The translations under genes were made by a program, and so were the position numbers. Below, in pieces: positions 16,310 to 26,600 of a stretch of DNA of 64,000 nucleotides. The stretch is from Natranaeroarchaeum aerophilus (GTDB lineage Archaea; Halobacteriota; Halobacteria; Halobacteriales; Natronoarchaeaceae). The notes under the pieces were generated by a model. It made no database searches and had not been told where the DNA came from. It saw only the letters and a program-made list of their open reading frames with translations. The stretch spans positions 248,001-312,000 of the forward strand of contig NZ_JAKRVY010000001.1 of NCBI RefSeq assembly GCF_023638055.1, in the 5' to 3' direction. The first letter of the stretch is position 1; each line of letters begins with the position of its first letter.

Positions 16310-17647
16310 ATGAACCACGACCGCTCTCGCGAACTATACGACCGAGCACTGTCGTCGATTCCGGGCGGCGTCAACTCCTCGGTGCGCGCGATCCGACCGT
16401 ACCCCTTCTTCGTCGAGCGAGGCGACGGCGGCCACGTCATCGACGCCGACGGGAACCGGTATCTCGACTTCGTCAACGGCTACGGCCCCCTGCTCTACGG
16501 GCACGACCTTCCACAACCGGTCCAGAGCGCCGCTCAGTCGGCGGTCAGCAAGGGGCCGATGTACGGCGCGCCGACGGAGATCGAGGTCGATCTCGCGGAG
16601 TTCGTTTCCCGGCACGTCCCGAGCGTCGAGATGATCCGGTTTGTCAACTCCGGCACGGAGGCGACTGTCTCCGCGGTCCGGCTCGCCCGCGGGTACACCG
16701 GCCGCGACAAGATCGTCGTCATGCAGGGCGGCTACCACGGCGCACAGGAGTCGACGCTGGTCGAGGGCGAGGACGGCCACGTCCACCCGAGCAGTCCGGG
16801 GATCCCCGAGGAGTTCGCCCGGCACACGATCCCGGTGCCGTTCAACGACGTCGACGCCGTGCAGGACGTCTTCGCGGCCCACGGCGACGAGATCGCCGCG
16901 GTGCTCACCGAGCCGATCCTCGGCAACAAGGGGATCGTCCACCCGGTTGATGGCTACCACGAGACGCTCCGGGATCTCACGGAGGACCACGACGCCCTCC
17001 TGATCTTCGACGAGGTCATCACCGGCTTCCGCGTCGGCGGGCTCCAGTGCGCGCAGGGCAAGTTCGGCGTCACGCCCGACGTGACGACCTTCGGCAAGAT
17101 CGTCGGCGGCGGCTTCCCGGTCGGCGCGATCGGCGGCAAAGCCGAGATCATCGAGCAGTTCACGCCCGCGGGCGAGGTGTTCCAGTCGGGCACCTTCTCG
17201 GGTCACCCCGTCACGATGGCGGCGGGCTACGAGTCCCTGAAATACGCCGCCGAGAACGACGTCTACGAGCACGTCAACGCGCTGGGCGAACAGCTCCGCG
17301 AGGGGCTGACCGAGATCGTCGCCGACCGCGCGCCGAGTTACACCGTCGCCGGGACCGACAGCATGTTCAAAGTCCTGTTCACCCGCGAGGGGCCCGACTC
17401 CACTGAAGGTCAGTGCGAGGCTGGCTGTCGCCAGCGGTCCGACTGCCCGCGCTACGAGCACTGCCCGAAAAACGGCGCGGACGTCGCCGACTGCGAGGAC
17501 GAGCGCTGGGAGCGGCTGTTCTGGCCCGCGATGAAAGAACAGGGGATCTTCCTGACGCCCAACCAGTACGAGTCCCAGTTCGTCAGCTACGCGCATACCG
17601 AAGAGGACGTCGAGACGCTCCTAGAGGCGTACGAGGCGGCGCTGTGA
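16310..17647 (+). CDS. hemL: Glutamate-1-semialdehyde 2,1-aminomutase
   Basis: 445 residues, a class III PLP aminotransferase fold. N-terminus [12 protein letters not shown] is diagnostic; the PLP Lys is K263 in [13 protein letters not shown], with D-E-V-I-T-G-F-R upstream. It makes 5-aminolevulinate in the C5 pathway. Near the C-terminus is an insertion with six Cys (C-E-A-G-C, C-P-R-Y-E-H-C, D-C-E-D) absent from bacterial enzymes I know. The open frame extends to 16193, but the ATG giving the standard family N-terminus is used. First of the local heme genes. Confidence 0.96.
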   Translation: MNHDRSRELYDRALSSIPGGVNSSVRAIRPYPFFVERGDGGHVIDADGNRYLDFVNGYGPLLYGHDLPQPVQSAAQSAVSKGPMYGAPTEIEVDLAEFVSRHVPSVEMIRFVNSGTEATVSAVRLARGYTGRDKIVVMQGGYHGAQESTLVEGEDGHVHPSSPGIPEEFARHTIPVPFNDVDAVQDVFAAHGDEIAAVLTEPILGNKGIVHPVDGYHETLRDLTEDHDALLIFDEVITGFRVGGLQCAQGKFGVTPDVTTFGKIVGGGFPVGAIGGKAEIIEQFTPAGEVFQSGTFSGHPVTMAAGYESLKYAAENDVYEHVNALGEQLREGLTEIVADRAPSYTVAGTDSMFKVLFTREGPDSTEGQCEAGCRQRSDCPRYEHCPKNGADVADCEDERWERLFWPAMKEQGIFLTPNQYESQFVSYAHTEEDVETLLEAYEAAL

Positions 17648-17687
17648 CTCCTTCGAGCTCAGCCATCGCCAGTCTCGCGCTTTATTG

Positions 17688-17885
17688 CTACTTCTGCCGG
17701 TCGGAGCCGGCGCTGGTCACCGATTCACTGGTACCCTTCTGACGTTTTGATTTGAGTCTCCTAATGACCAACTGCTGATAAACAATTACAAAGGAAAGGG
17801 CCATCATCCCGATCGCCATTATTGGGGCCTCTATGATGGAGAGCCGGTCGTAGAATCCACTGAAGTAAGCCGCGAATCCAGCCAC
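17688..17885 (-). CDS. Small membrane protein, start uncertain
   Basis: The frame 17688-17885 begins at a GTG and contains one clear hydrophobic helix (I-M-A-I-G-M-M-A-L-S-F-V-I-V-Y) with a basic C-terminal tail. In-frame sequence upstream of the GTG continues as another hydrophobic segment (I-V-L-T-V-V-P-L-V-L-V-V) to a stop near 17937, yet has no ATG or GTG before it. Either the protein starts at GTG within its first helix, uses a rare start, or is a decayed gene. No family recognised. Confidence 0.4.
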   Translation of the reverse strand: MAGFAAYFSGFYDRLSIIEAPIMAIGMMALSFVIVYQQLVIRRLKSKRQKGTSESVTSAGSDRQK

Positions 17886-18060
17886 GACGAGGACGAGTGG
17901 TACAACCGTTAGAACGATTCTGCGTCTTGATATATTTTACTAATTGTATAGATTGAATTTGAATACTGTGATCCGGTGTTTGGATACAGTTGACTGCTTT
18001 CGATCTGAAATCTGTTCACTATAACTGGTCCGAGCGAGCAACGTTCCCGGACTGTCCCTT

Positions 18061-18303
18061 TCAGCGTCCCCGCCACCGCAACACCCGTACGACTCCCTCA
18101 AACAGCACGATCAGTCCGAGTGCAGTCACGATAGGTAACAGGCCGGTCGGATCCGGTGCCAACAGCAAACTGCCAAAAAAGAATACGGCCCACGCGACGT
18201 ATCGACGTCCTGCCAACCGTTGCCAGAGACGCCCGGTGTCGTCCGATTCGAGAGATTTGCCGGAGTGAGCTCGATCAGCCACACGAACTACCTGCGATCC
18301 CAC
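18061..18303 (-). CDS. Small membrane protein (80 aa)
   Basis: 80 residues: a charged N-terminal ~30 residues followed by two hydrophobic stretches (Y-V-A-W-A-V-F-F-F-G-S-L-L-L and L-L-P-I-V-T-A-L-G-L-I-V-L-F) and a basic end (V-L-R-W-R-G-R) expected in the cytoplasm. I do not recognise the family. It is divergent from the 57-residue gene at 18359. Confidence 0.6.
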   Translation of the reverse strand: MGSQVVRVADRAHSGKSLESDDTGRLWQRLAGRRYVAWAVFFFGSLLLAPDPTGLLPIVTALGLIVLFEGVVRVLRWRGR

Positions 18304-18358
18304 GATAATAAACCTCGGTCCCGGAAGCGTTTATTTTCCGGCGGCTGTTGGTCTCAGT

Positions 18359-18532
18359 ATGGGACTGCTCAAACACCTCGCGAACGGCATCATCTCGGTC
18401 ATCATCAGCGTCGGAATCACGGTCGCACTCGCGGACGAAGAGGACGGCCCGTGGGGGATCGGCGAGGTCGCGCTCTCGGTCGCGATCACCGCATTCCTCT
18501 CGGGCTTTTTCACGAGCTACTTCGCCAAGTGA
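18359..18532 (+). CDS. Small membrane protein upstream of hemC (57 aa)
   Basis: A short ORF from ATG at 18359 to TGA at 18532: M-G-L-L-K-H-L-A-N-G-I-I-S-V-I-I-S-V-G-I, then an acidic turn (A-D-E-E-D-G-P-W-G-I-G) and a second hydrophobic helix ending F-F-T-S-Y-F-A-K. The TATA-like gcgtttattttcc lies about 27 bases before the ATG, fitting a leaderless transcript. The two-helix hairpin with an acidic loop looks like a real haloarchaeal membrane microprotein. It precedes hemC by 63 bases. Confidence 0.7.
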   Translation: MGLLKHLANGIISVIISVGITVALADEEDGPWGIGEVALSVAITAFLSGFFTSYFAK

Positions 18533-18595
18533 GCTGTTCGGCTGCGTCGCCATCCAAAGAACGTGCTTTTCACCGTGGCAGATAGAGAGCAGGGT

Positions 18596-19726
18596 ATGAG
18601 CAATCGCGATACGATACGGCTGGCGACGCGGCATTCGGATCTTGCGCTCCGCCAGGCGGCGACGGTGAAGGAGGCCCTCGAAAGCCGTCGACAGGACGTC
18701 GAACTGGTGGAGGTGGAGACGACGGGTGATCGGATCCGCGACGAGTTGATCCATCGGCTGGGCAAGACCGGTGCGTTCGTCCGCAGCCTTGACGAGAAGG
18801 TTATCGATGGCGACGTCGACGCCGCGGTCCACTCGATGAAGGACATGCCGACAGACCAGCCAGAGGAACTGATCGTCTCGGGTATCCCCGAGCGCGGCCC
18901 GCCGGGCGACGTGCTCGTCACACCCGAGGGAACGGGGCTGGACGACCTGCCCGAGGGCGCGACCGTCGGCACGTCGAGCCTGCGCCGACAGGCACAGCTC
19001 CTCGACGCGCGCCCTGACCTCACCGTCGAGCCGCTCCGGGGCAACGTCGACACGCGCGTCGAGAAACTGCTCGCACCGGGCCTGCAGGCCGAACACGAGG
19101 CCCGGACTGAAGCCGAAAAAGAGCGCAAGGGGAACGCGGGCAACGACGAGTACGAACACCCCTACGATCGGGACGTCGAGGAGTGGTTCTCGGATCTCGC
19201 CGAAATAGAGCGTCGCTCGATGGAGCGGCAGGTCGAGACGGAGTACGACGCTATCGTCCTCGCCGAGGCTGGACTCGAACGGAGCGGGCTGCTCCACCGC
19301 ATCGAGTACGAGCGACTGCCGACGACCGACTTTGTCCCCTCTCCGGGCCAGGGCGCGCTCGCGGTGACGAGTCTGGACGACGCGGTCGGCGAACGGATCC
19401 ATACCGCGCTCGACAACCCACGGACGCGCGTCGAGACGACGGTCGAACGGACGATCCTCGCAGAACTCGGCGGCGGCTGTGTCGCACCGATCGGCGTCTA
19501 CGCCGTCGTTCAGGGCGAGCACGTCAACGCGACCGTCCAGGTGTACAGCCGCGATGGCGGCGAGACCGTGGCGACGAGTCGCGATCTGTCGGTCGAACGG
19601 CACGTCCGCGACGCGCGAGCGTTCGCCCAGGACCTGGCCGAGCGTGGCGCGGCCGAACTGATTGAGGATGCAAAGCGCGAGGAGAGTGAGGGAGAAGCAA
19701 AGCGGGTGGAGCGTGACGAGGAATGA
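18596..19726 (+). CDS. hemC: Porphobilinogen deaminase (hydroxymethylbilane synthase)
   Basis: 376 residues from M-S-N-R-D-T-I-R-L-A-T-R-H-S. Canonical motifs: H-S-M-K-D-M-P, T-S-S-L-R-R-Q-A, L-R-G-N-V-D-T-R and E-L-G-G-G-C-V-A-P-I-G, where the Cys anchors the dipyrromethane cofactor. It links four porphobilinogens into hydroxymethylbilane. A roughly 50-residue hydrophilic insertion (about residues 165-215, Glu/Arg-rich) makes it longer than the usual ~310 residues. Its stop overlaps the next gene's start (ATGA), so the two are translationally coupled. Confidence 0.95.
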   Translation: MSNRDTIRLATRHSDLALRQAATVKEALESRRQDVELVEVETTGDRIRDELIHRLGKTGAFVRSLDEKVIDGDVDAAVHSMKDMPTDQPEELIVSGIPERGPPGDVLVTPEGTGLDDLPEGATVGTSSLRRQAQLLDARPDLTVEPLRGNVDTRVEKLLAPGLQAEHEARTEAEKERKGNAGNDEYEHPYDRDVEEWFSDLAEIERRSMERQVETEYDAIVLAEAGLERSGLLHRIEYERLPTTDFVPSPGQGALAVTSLDDAVGERIHTALDNPRTRVETTVERTILAELGGGCVAPIGVYAVVQGEHVNATVQVYSRDGGETVATSRDLSVERHVRDARAFAQDLAERGAAELIEDAKREESEGEAKRVERDEE

Positions 19727-20526
19727 GTGAGGAGGACTCCCCGGATCCGGACGATGCGGTCGGCAAAGTGTATCTCGTCGGCAGCGGCCCCGGCGATCCG
19801 GACCTCCTCACGGTGAAAGCCAGACGCCTGCTTGATGAGGCCGATGTCGTGCTCCACGACAAACTCCCCGGCCCGGATATCATCGACTCGATCCCCGAGG
19901 AGAAACGCGAGGACGTGGGCAAACGAGCAGGTGGAGAGTGGACGCCACAGGAGTACACGAACCGGCGGCTGGTCGAGACCGCCGAGGCGGGCAACACCGT
20001 CGTGCGCCTGAAAGGCGGCGACCCGTTCGTCTTCGGCCGCGGCGGCGAGGAGATGGAACACCTCGCCGAGCACGGGATCCCATTCGAAGTCGTCCCCGGC
20101 ATCACGTCGGCGCTTGCGGGCGGCGCAGTCGCCGGGATCCCGGCTACACACCGCGATTACACCTCCAGTATCTCCTTTGTCACCGGTCACGAGGATCCGA
20201 CCAAGGAGGAGTCGGCGATCGACTGGCAGGCGCTTGCCGACACCGGCGGCACGCTCGTCGTCCTGATGGGCGTCGGTAAACTGCCGCTGTACACCGACGC
20301 ACTGCTGGACGCTGGCAAAGATCCCGAGACGCCAGTTGCACTGGTCGAACGCGCGACGTGGCCCGACCAGCGCGTCGTGACGGGCACACTCTCCACGATC
20401 GTCGACGTCCGGGACGAGTACGATATCGAGCCACCTGCGATCACGATCATCGGCGAGGTCGCGGCGACACGCGAGCGGGTGATCGAGTATCTCGAAAACG
20501 AACAGGGTGGGGACGATGCCGCGTGA
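19723..20526 (+). CDS. cobA: Uroporphyrinogen-III C-methyltransferase (SUMT)
   Basis: 267 residues. The SAM-methyltransferase opening V-Y-L-V-G-S-G-P-G-D-P-D-L-L-T, then V-V-R-L-K-G-G-D-P-F-V-F-G-R-G and V-V-P-G-I-T-S-A, are SUMT signatures. It methylates uroporphyrinogen III at C2 and C7 to precorrin-2, the branch to siroheme, cobalamin and the archaeal alternative heme route. It overlaps hemC by four bases and hemD by eleven, forming one compact operon. cobA and sirA names are both used for this enzyme. Confidence 0.95.
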   Translation: MSEEDSPDPDDAVGKVYLVGSGPGDPDLLTVKARRLLDEADVVLHDKLPGPDIIDSIPEEKREDVGKRAGGEWTPQEYTNRRLVETAEAGNTVVRLKGGDPFVFGRGGEEMEHLAEHGIPFEVVPGITSALAGGAVAGIPATHRDYTSSISFVTGHEDPTKEESAIDWQALADTGGTLVVLMGVGKLPLYTDALLDAGKDPETPVALVERATWPDQRVVTGTLSTIVDVRDEYDIEPPAITIIGEVAATRERVIEYLENEQGGDDAA

Positions 20527-21262
20527 CACCACCGTCGCCGTCTTCCGGCCCGACGACGAGCGCCTCGACGACGCCGCCGAGTTGATCGAATCGCTGGGCG
20601 CGACGCCGGTTCCCGACGCGATGCTGGCCGTCAAACCCACCGACGCGACGCCCCGAACCGACGCCGACCTCGTCGTCCTGACGAGCAAGACCGGCGTCGA
20701 ACTCGCCGCCGCGGCGGGCTGGGAACCCGCCGACGCGACGGTTGCGGCGATCGGCGAGAGCACCGCAGCGGCGCTTCGCGATGCCGGCTACACGGTCGAT
20801 ATCGTCCCCGAAGAGTACACCTCGACGGGGCTGGTCGATGCGCTCGCCGGGGACGCGGCCGGCAAGCGTATCGAGGTCGCACGGAGCGACCACGGCAGCG
20901 ACGTGCTCACAGATGGGCTCGACGAAGCGGGCGCGTACGTGCACGAGACGATCCTGTACCGGCTCGTGCGACCCGATGGTGCTGGCGAGTCGGCCGCACT
21001 CGCCGCCGAGGGCGAACTGGACGCTGCGGCGTTTACCTCGTCGCTGACGGTGGCTCACTTCGTCGAAGCCGCAGAAGAGCGCGGCATCAGGGAGGCGGCG
21101 ATCGAGGGGCTGAACGACGCTGTCGTCGGCGTCATCGGCCCGCCGACCCGCGAGACCGCCGCGGAGTACGGGATCGACGTCGACGTGGTCCCCGACCGGG
21201 CGGATTTCGAGGAACTGGCCTGTGACGTCGTCGAGGCGGCCGCGCCGACGCACTTCCAGTGA
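20516..21262 (+). CDS. hemD: Uroporphyrinogen-III synthase
   Basis: 248 residues, HemD fold of two alpha/beta lobes. Sequence identity in this family is low, but the order of motifs fits: V-A-V-F-R-P-D-D-E-R, L-V-V-L-T-S-K-T-G-V, V-A-A-I-G-E-S-T-A-A-A-L and the C-terminal F-T-S-S-L-T-V-A-H-F then G-V-I-G-P-P-T-R-E-T. It closes hydroxymethylbilane to uroporphyrinogen III. Placement directly after hemC and the SUMT gene supports it. Start at ATG 20516; a GTG three codons upstream is possible. Confidence 0.92.
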   Translation: MPRDTTVAVFRPDDERLDDAAELIESLGATPVPDAMLAVKPTDATPRTDADLVVLTSKTGVELAAAAGWEPADATVAAIGESTAAALRDAGYTVDIVPEEYTSTGLVDALAGDAAGKRIEVARSDHGSDVLTDGLDEAGAYVHETILYRLVRPDGAGESAALAAEGELDAAAFTSSLTVAHFVEAAEERGIREAAIEGLNDAVVGVIGPPTRETAAEYGIDVDVVPDRADFEELACDVVEAAAPTHFQ

Positions 21263-21336
21263 CGGGTCCGGAGCGGATAATACTCATTTGAATCGGGATT
21301 AATTTATGTGTTGGGGGAGGGGTTCTTCTAGTATCC

Positions 21337-22395
21337 ATGCGTTTCCGCCGAACGTTTCTCGCCACACTCGCGGCCGGGACGAGCAGTCTCGCCGGCTGTG
21401 TGAGCACTGGCGATGATGACGGGCCGGAACACGCCGAACCAGAGCGGGAACTGTGGTCGTTTCAGGCAGACGGGCGAGTCTCGACGACGCCGGCAGTCGT
21501 CGACGGGCGCGTGTACGTCGGGAGCAACGACACCAACATCTACGCGCTGGACGCCGCCGACGGCGAGGAACACTGGCATTTCGAGACCGGTGGCGAAGTC
21601 TGGTCGGATCCGGTGATCGAAGGCGACACGCTGTACGCAGGAAGTCGCGATTCTCGCATCTATGGGCTCGCTCTCGACGGTACCGAGCGGTGGACGTACG
21701 AAACCGAAGGCTCCGTATGGGCATCGCCAGCGGTGAGAGACGGCCGTATATTCGTCGGTAGCGGTGACATCCTGTACGTACTCGCAACCGACGTCGGTGA
21801 GAGAGAGTGGGACCTCGCTACCGGTGGTTCGATACTGTCGGCTCCGACGATCACAGACGATCGGGTCTACGTCGGGAGTAACGACTCTTACCTGTACGCG
21901 GTAGACCGTGCCGACCGCGACCTCGCGTGGCGCTACGAGACCGGGGAACACGTCTCGACGACTCCAGCACTGCACGAGGAACTCCTGCTTTTCGGGTCGA
22001 CGGATAGACGCTTCTACGGAGTCGACCGTCGGACGGGTTCGGAACTCTGGAGTTACGGAACCGATGGTGGTATCTCATCCTCACCGACAGTACACCGCGG
22101 AAGTGTCTACTTCGGCAACTGGCGAATGCGGGTACACGCTCTCGATGTCGGGACGGGTGACCAGGAGTGGCGAGTCACACTCAACGGCCGGATCAACGGC
22201 TCGCCGACGATCATTGATGACGTGCTTTACATCGGGGATTCGTCGGGGATCGTCCACGCACTTGATCCTGATACCGGCGAGACGCACTGGCAGTTCGAGA
22301 CGGGCAACGCGGTCAATGCCTCGCCGACGATTGTGGACGATGTCGCCTACATCGCGAGCAACGACGGACACGTCTACGCGCTTGATATCACGTAG
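21337..22395 (+). CDS. PQQ-like beta-propeller lipoprotein
   Basis: 352 residues. The N-terminus has R-F-R-R-T-F-L-A-T-L-A-A-G, then a lipobox S-L-A-G-C, so it is probably exported and lipid-anchored on the outer face. The rest is repeats of the form V-Y-V-G-S-N-D-x-x-x-Y-A-L-D about 38-40 residues apart, i.e. a seven- to eight-bladed PQQ/BamB-like propeller (V-S-T-T-P-A-V-V-D-G-R opens a blade). Such propellers act as scaffolds; no cofactor-binding residues can be assigned. A second propeller lipoprotein is at 33287. Confidence 0.9.
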   Translation: MRFRRTFLATLAAGTSSLAGCVSTGDDDGPEHAEPERELWSFQADGRVSTTPAVVDGRVYVGSNDTNIYALDAADGEEHWHFETGGEVWSDPVIEGDTLYAGSRDSRIYGLALDGTERWTYETEGSVWASPAVRDGRIFVGSGDILYVLATDVGEREWDLATGGSILSAPTITDDRVYVGSNDSYLYAVDRADRDLAWRYETGEHVSTTPALHEELLLFGSTDRRFYGVDRRTGSELWSYGTDGGISSSPTVHRGSVYFGNWRMRVHALDVGTGDQEWRVTLNGRINGSPTIIDDVLYIGDSSGIVHALDPDTGETHWQFETGNAVNASPTIVDDVAYIASNDGHVYALDIT

Positions 22396-22484
22396 GGACC
22401 GGCAGGAATGGTCCTCGCTACTCCGGACAGTTGGCGCTCTCTCGCATAGAAAGTACGGGACGAAAATCCACGACGTTGGAGTAG

Positions 22485-22850
22485 CTACGAACTGTCGTTT
22501 TCGATAGATTCCACCACTTTGGCAACCTGCCGCTCGGTTTCGAACGGCTCCAGCGCGGTCTCGATGTCGACCGCGAGCCGATACGCCGGGTTGCCCTTCC
22601 CGACCGGCGATCGGTCGTCGATCCGGGTTTGCTCGGCGTATGCCGTCTTGGAGAGGTCCTTGAGCCGCCGAACGACCTCCTCGTTGGAGATGTCTGCCGA
22701 TAGATCGCCGAAGTTCCGTTTGCAGGCTGCAGACACGTCTTCTGCGTGAGCGGGCGTCTCCTCTTCTTCGTCGAGCCAGACCAGCGCGAGCAATGTTAGC
22801 CGCCCGGTTACGTCCGAAATTGGGGCCGATTCCATACGACGTTCCTGCAT
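22485..22850 (-). CDS. Hypothetical soluble protein, possible winged helix
   Basis: 121 residues, or 116 if the ATG at 22835 is used (M-E-S-A-P-I-S-D-V-T-G-R). The pattern of helices followed by E-E-V-V-R-R-L-K-D-L-S and R-I-D-D-R-S-P-V-G-K-G-N-P-A-Y-R-L resembles a winged-helix domain with a beta wing. It is alone between the propeller gene and a membrane protein. I cannot name the family. Confidence 0.6.
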   Translation of the reverse strand: MQERRMESAPISDVTGRLTLLALVWLDEEEETPAHAEDVSAACKRNFGDLSADISNEEVVRRLKDLSKTAYAEQTRIDDRSPVGKGNPAYRLAVDIETALEPFETERQVAKVVESIENDSS

Positions 22851-22962
22851 GATCGTACGTGTTGTTCAGGGTGACATATAGTTGTCGGGCGTGGTATGCA
22901 AACGCCAGTTGGATGTGGAGAACTACATTCCCGGAGATGACTGGTGTTTCGTGCGTACGATT

Positions 22963-23523
22963 TCAAGAGTTGTCGTCGCTGAGATGTGTTGATTCGAGCT
23001 CGCTGAACCCATTTTTGAGGTTCTTATTACGGATCGCTGTTTCAAGATCAGATCTAATGAGATCATTGCATGCTTCAACGAATTCGTTATCGCTTCTTCG
23101 TCCATGAACGGTGTATCGTCGGTCTCTATCAGTCTTAATTCCTATAACAATAACATCGTGACTTTCGCGTCTGAAGTATTCAACCGTCGTGGTAAATCCA
23201 CCCAGGATCAAGAAACCCATGATGAGGGTGATACTATTGACTTCGGGATTTGTTATTTGGCCGGCAAAGAACATCATATAGGAGAGTATCACTAAGCCGG
23301 CAGTAGTAGCTGCGAAGAACCAGCCCAGGAATCTGTTCCTGGTGAGTGTTGTATCCCGGTTAATCGTAATACTGGTAACTTCGTCCGCCGGGATCGAAAA
23401 TGATGGCCAGGTAGACGGATCTTCTGGACTGTACGTGATATGTGTGTCATCCCCGGCGAAGATTCCAGAATTCTCCCCATCAATGACGTATTCATCGATG
23501 TACCCTAGAGCTTCGAAGTCCAT
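22963..23523 (-). CDS. Hypothetical membrane protein with N-terminal beta domain
   Basis: 186 residues. The first ~60 (I-D-E-Y-V-I-D-G-E-N-S-G-I-F-A-G-D-D-T...) form beta strands with I-P-A-D-E-V-T-S-I-T-I, resembling bacterial PH-like membrane domains. Two hydrophobic helices follow (about 65-90 and 97-112), then a soluble C-terminal part with V-I-V-I-G-I-K-T-D. It may be a PH-type membrane-associated protein, but this is only a fold-level impression. Codons are less GC-rich than the core genes. Confidence 0.6.
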   Translation of the reverse strand: MDFEALGYIDEYVIDGENSGIFAGDDTHITYSPEDPSTWPSFSIPADEVTSITINRDTTLTRNRFLGWFFAATTAGLVILSYMMFFAGQITNPEVNSITLIMGFLILGGFTTTVEYFRRESHDVIVIGIKTDRDRRYTVHGRRSDNEFVEACNDLIRSDLETAIRNKNLKNGFSELESTHLSDDNS

Positions 23524-23681
23524 TGTTGAAAAGTATCTGAACTAGGTATGTTTGTTTATTGTGAATAAGCGTATTCGTTTAGGAAAATATAGCTGTCGGC
23601 GAGCTTACTGGGTGACCGTAGTATCATTATACCATTGTTTAATAGTAGTATACTTACCAGTTCAGTTCTTGTGCCGTGATA

Positions 23682-26600
23682 ATGGATACACGCAGGCGTG
23701 CTGTGGTGCTCACCGCCTCCGTTTTCGTGGCGGTCGCAGTCGGTGTCTCGTTTCTCCCGGCCGCGCTCGGCGGCGTTGTCGGTGCTGACGCGTATTCCGA
23801 CAGCACTGTCGAGTTCGACGACAACTCGCAGTTGCTCGATGAGACGAGCAGCCAGTCTGAGGGAGCATCGGTCGCTGAACCGCTCGACTCGGCAACCGGT
23901 GAGACGACGGTAATCGTACAACTGGCAGAGCCAGCTGGCTCTCTCGGTGAGACACCCGAGCAATCAGTTGCAACGCTCAAAGGCCATGCCGAACTGTCAC
24001 AGGAGCCGGTCGTCAGGTTCGCGGACGCTCACGAGGGCGTCACCGTCGAACGGCAGTTCTGGATCACGAACGCCGTACTCCTGACCGTCGACACAGATCG
24101 CGTCCCGCTTGCGGAAGTCGCCGCAGTCGACGGCGTCACCGCTGTCGAGGAGAACAGCCAGGTCCGGGCGCTCGACGCACAGGCGTCCAGTCCGGACACG
24201 TCGTTGCTCTCTCCATCCGACTCGCTCACCCAGCAGGGCATGTCCAGCACCGACGCGACGTACGGGCTCGATATGATCAACGCGCCCGAGACCTGGCAGG
24301 AGTTCGGCACGCAGGGAGAGGGCGTCCGAGTTGCTGTACTCGATACGGGCATCGATGCCGAGCATCCGGACATCGATCTCCACACCGACGATCCGAACGA
24401 TCCGACGTATCCCGGTGGCTGGGCGGAGTTCGATACTAGCGGGAACCAGATCGAGGGTTCGGAGCCCTACGACGTAGAATCACACGGTACTCACGTCTCT
24501 GGTACAGTGGGCGGGGGTGACGCGAGTGGCACGCATATTGGTGTTTCCCCCGGCGTCGAACTCACGCACGGCGGCGTGTTGATGGAGTGCATCGAAGACG
24601 ACGGGGACGAATTCTGTGGAACCGGAACCCGGGCACAGGTCCTCGGCGGGATGGAATGGGCGGTCGACAATGACGCGGATATCATGAGTCTAAGTCTCGG
24701 TGCTAGCGAGTACGACGACGAGTACGCAACCGAAGTTAGAAACGCCGAAGCTGCCGGCGTCCTTGTTGTTGCAGCGTCGGGGAACGATGGTGAAGAAACC
24801 AGTAATTCGCCGGGTAACACGTACGAATCGTTTAGCGTCGGTGCAGTCGATTGGGACGAAGAAGTCGCGTCGTTCTCCAGTGGAGAGGTCGTCTCGAAGG
24901 ACGATTTCGACGATCCGCCGGCCGATTGGCCTGACGTGTGGATTGTGCCGGATGTGACGGCTCCCGGGGTGTACACAGAGAGCACCGTACCGGGCGGGGA
25001 CTACGAACCGAAATCCGGGACCAGCATGGCCACGCCCCACGTTTCGGGTACGGCCGCGCTGATGCTCTCGACGAACCCGGACCTGACGCCCGAGGAGACT
25101 AGACAGGTGCTCGCCGACACGGCGCGGAAACCTGCTGGCGAACCCGTGGAGCAAGACACGAGATACGGGAACGGGATCATCGACGCCCATGGGGCGACAA
25201 GCGCGGTCTCCGCTCAAGGTGTTCAGGGTACCGTCATCGGGGAGTCAACTGGCGAGGGTATCGACGGCGTCACCGTCACACTCTCCAATGATGACGGGGA
25301 GATCACCACTACGACAACTGACGAACACGGTGAATACTGGATCGAGCACGAGGAGTCCGGCACGTTCCAGCTGGCGATCGACGCCGGGTTCTCCAGCGAG
25401 ACGACCGACACCGAGATCGGTAGCATCGTGGAGACGGTCGACGTCACGCTCGACGACACCGTCACCGTCGACGGGACGGTCACAGAGGACGTCACTGGCG
25501 AACCCGTCCAGAATGCGACCGTCACAGTCGCCGCCAACGACGACGAAACGACCGTCGACACCGACGAACACGGCGAGTACTCGGTCGGTGCCGTCTTCAC
25601 CGCAGCGACGACCGACGCGACCGTCGACGTTGCGGCAAGCGGGTTCGAACCGGATAGCGACGACGCTTCGATCGCCGACACGTCCGCCGTGACGGTCGAT
25701 CGGGTGCTGGTCGGGACTGCAAGCCTCACTGGGACGGTTACCGAGGCCGGTACCGATATCCCGATAGAGGGTGGCACAGTCACGGTCGAACGGGATGGCA
25801 CGACGTACGAAACGGAGACCGATTCGGCGGGTACCTACGAGTTCGCTGCCCTGAAAGGTGCTGACGAGTACGATATCTCGATCACGGCATCAGGATTCAC
25901 CGAGACGACCGATTGGGGTGTCGAAGTCGCTGATGGAGCCGACGAGACCGCCGACTACGCGCTAACTGGCAACGCCAGCCTCAGCGGGACCGTTACCGAG
26001 GCCGGGACGGACGCCACAATCGAAGGTGCGACGGTCACAGCGGAACGAAATGACGTTTCATACGAAACGGAGACCGATTCGGCGGGCACCTACGAGTTCA
26101 CTGCACTGAAAGGCGCCGACGAGTACGACATCGCTGTCAGTGCGACCGGGTTCGAGGACGAGACCGAGACCGGAGTCGAAATCGCTGATGAAGTCGCCGA
26201 GACTGCCGACTACGCGCTAACTGGCAACGCCAGTCTGAGCGGTACCATCACCGAGGCAGGGACGGAAGCACCGATCGAAGACGCGACGATCATAGCAGAG
26301 CGAAACGGTATCTCCTACGAGACAACGACCGACGAGAACGGCGAGTACACGTTCGAGGCACTGAAAGGCGACGACGAGTACGGTATCTCGGTCGCTGCGG
26401 CAGGGTTCGAAGGGGAGTCCGATACCGGAGTCCAGATCGATGAAGGAGAGAACATGGCCGCCTACGAGCTGACTGGGACTGCCAGTCTCACCGGGACCGT
26501 TACAGACACCGATACGAATCCGATCGACAGCGTGACGATCACGGCCGAACGCGACGGGGTCACGTACGAGGCCATAACCAATCAGGACGGCGAGTACACG

